Source: Clostridium_AD sp036569345 (lineage in GTDB: Bacteria > Bacillota > Clostridia > Clostridiales > Clostridiaceae). Taken from it: a stretch of 64,000 nucleotides of DNA. A program made the position numbers and the translations under genes. Where the stretch lies: positions 1-64,000 of the forward strand of contig NZ_DATCQT010000089.1 of the NCBI RefSeq assembly GCF_036569345.1, read 5' to 3'. Position 1 is the first letter of the stretch. The number at the start of each line of letters is the position of its first letter. Shown here piece by piece: positions 63,410-64,000 of this stretch. The notes under the pieces were generated by a model that saw only the letters and a list, made by a program, of their open reading frames with translations, had not been told where the DNA came from and did no database searches.

Positions 63410-63586
63410 ATGTCAGAAATTAAAGTCGGATCAGACGAGACAATTGAGAATGCTTTAAGAAGGTTTAAGAAAAAGTGCGCAAGAAGTGGAGTTCTCGGAG
63501 AAGTAAGAAAAAGAGAGCACTATGAAAAACCAAGTGTTAAAAAGAAATTGAAATCAGAAGCTGCAAGAAAGAGAAAATTTAAATAG
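63410..63586 (+). CDS. rpsU: 30S ribosomal protein S21
   Basis: 58 residues: MSEIKVGSDETIENALRR, KKCARSGVLGEVRKREHYEK and a Lys-rich tail, typical S21. The ATG at 63410 starts the family sequence; an adjacent ATG at 63407 is also possible. GGAGGGAGGG is the ribosome binding site. Confidence 0.95.
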   Translation: MSEIKVGSDETIENALRRFKKKCARSGVLGEVRKREHYEKPSVKKKLKSEAARKRKFK

Positions 63587-63811
63587 AATTTTTGAAAATG
63601 GAAAGAGACAAGATTTGTTTTTTAAAGTTATAAAAATTTGAAATCTTGTTAGAATACCTTCCTCAGCAGTTAAATGGATCAGAAAAATAGAGCTATTCAG
63701 AGAAGCAGTGGTATAATTGGGAGCTAATGGCATGAAGTACATGAGAAAATTATGTTTGCCTTATTGCTTAAAGTTATAGGCAATGCAGAGGGTAAGCTTG
63801 TTAGTAAATAA
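63587..63811 (+). pseudogene. yqeY: yqeY (GatB/YqeY-like) pseudogene, C-terminal part with frameshifts
   Basis: Right after rpsU, pieces of three frames line up with the C-terminal two thirds of YqeY: KFEILLEYLPQQLNGSEK (63634 on), then IELFREAVV-stop-LGANGMKYMRK, then KIMFALLLKVIGNAEGKLVSK-stop. The family reads EIEILLEYLPQQLSE..., EVGA.S.KDMGKVM and KVKGKADGKLVN. At least two frameshifts and in-frame stops separate the pieces and the N-terminal part is missing. rpsU-yqeY-yqfC is the usual order, which supports the call. Confidence 0.8.
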
Positions 63812-63826
63812 TATTTGAACAAATAA

Positions 63827-63855
63827 AAGATTCAGCATTTGCTGGGTCTTTTTTT
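63827..63855 (+). terminator. Terminator after the yqeY remnant
   Basis: AAGATTCAGC and GCTGGGTCTT pair (two wobbles) around ATTT, followed by TTTTT. Confidence 0.85.
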
Positions 63856-63941
63856 AATTAGTAAATTTTAAAACCTAAAACTGTAATTTCTTAGAGCTTT
63901 TTTTCATAAATTTAATATGAAGTATTTTATGAGGTGAGTAT

Positions 63942-64000
63942 ATGGATAACAAATTTTATAAAGCAAAAGAAATTATAGCCAGCAAATTAGAATTGCCAAG
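63942..64000 (+). CDS. yqfC: Sporulation protein YqfC (YabP/YqfC family), 5' end only
   Basis: The first 19 codons (MDNKFYKAKEIIASKLELP) before the window ends. The pattern ...KxKExIAxKLELP is the start of YqfC, and the position after rpsU/yqeY fits its usual place ahead of yqfD and phoH. GAGGTGAG lies 8 bases upstream. Confidence 0.7.
   Translation, partial: MDNKFYKAKEIIASKLELP

Overview
The window is a low-GC, AT-rich chromosomal stretch of a spore-forming Clostridium-type Firmicute. The evidence is the set of sporulation genes (spoIVFB, a Spo0B-like gene, gpr, spoIIP, start of yqfC), the HrcA/CIRCE heat-shock control, Prp with an N-terminally extended L27, strong GGAGG ribosome binding sites, and the classical clostridial order spoIVFB / radical SAM pair / RNase G / rplU-prp-rpmA / obg / nadD-yqeK-LCP. 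All calls come from reading the sequence and recalling family motifs; no database search was run.

Layout. 1-13.3 kb: a 3' remnant of a group II intron, a shortened SpoIVFA/M23-like protein, SpoIVFB, the TIGR03960/TIGR03936 pair, RNase G, the L21 operon with its leader, obg, yhbY, nadD, yqeK, an LCP protein, ridA and a RluA-type synthase. 13.3-15.4 kb: divergent dacF and comEA. 15.5-20.2 kb: a complete selenocysteine decoding locus, selD (itself with an in-frame UGA), selA, selB and tRNA-Sec.

20.1-30.3 kb: a 10-kb block bounded by a perfect 133-bp direct repeat. The left copy is the 3' part of the intact tRNA-Sec gene plus its terminator; the right copy is an orphan. This is the signature of an island inserted in selC, yet I see no integrase. 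It carries an HNH-like protein with a substituted catalytic His, an FMN-binding lipoprotein, a truncated cysteine desulfidase, an OmpR-type two-component system, a GGDEF and an HD-GYP protein (opposing c-di-GMP activities), a SHOCT remnant, a CWB2-repeat protein, a Cys/His-rich mini-membrane protein, a NusG-domain-II protein and a PAP2 phosphatase. A paired ATGTAGA motif with 11-bp phasing lies upstream of at least two of its genes.

30.4-31.5 kb: a patch of very small genes, including two paralogous ~50-codon genes on the minus strand that have a well-placed Shine-Dalgarno sequence but only ATT/ATC as possible start. 31.7-40.5 kb: a nine-gene V-type ATPase operon with a promoter/inverted-repeat overlap and a 19-bp perfect hairpin between subunits A and B. 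40.7-45 kb: small proteins, a six-repeat MORN protein and an 832-residue P-type ATPase homologue whose phosphorylated Asp is replaced by Lys.

45-64 kb: comEC, holA, rpsT, gpr, spoIIP, lepA, hemW, the hrcA-grpE-dnaK-dnaJ heat-shock cluster followed by prmA-rsmE-mtaB, a HIT protein, rpsU, a decayed yqeY and the start of yqfC.
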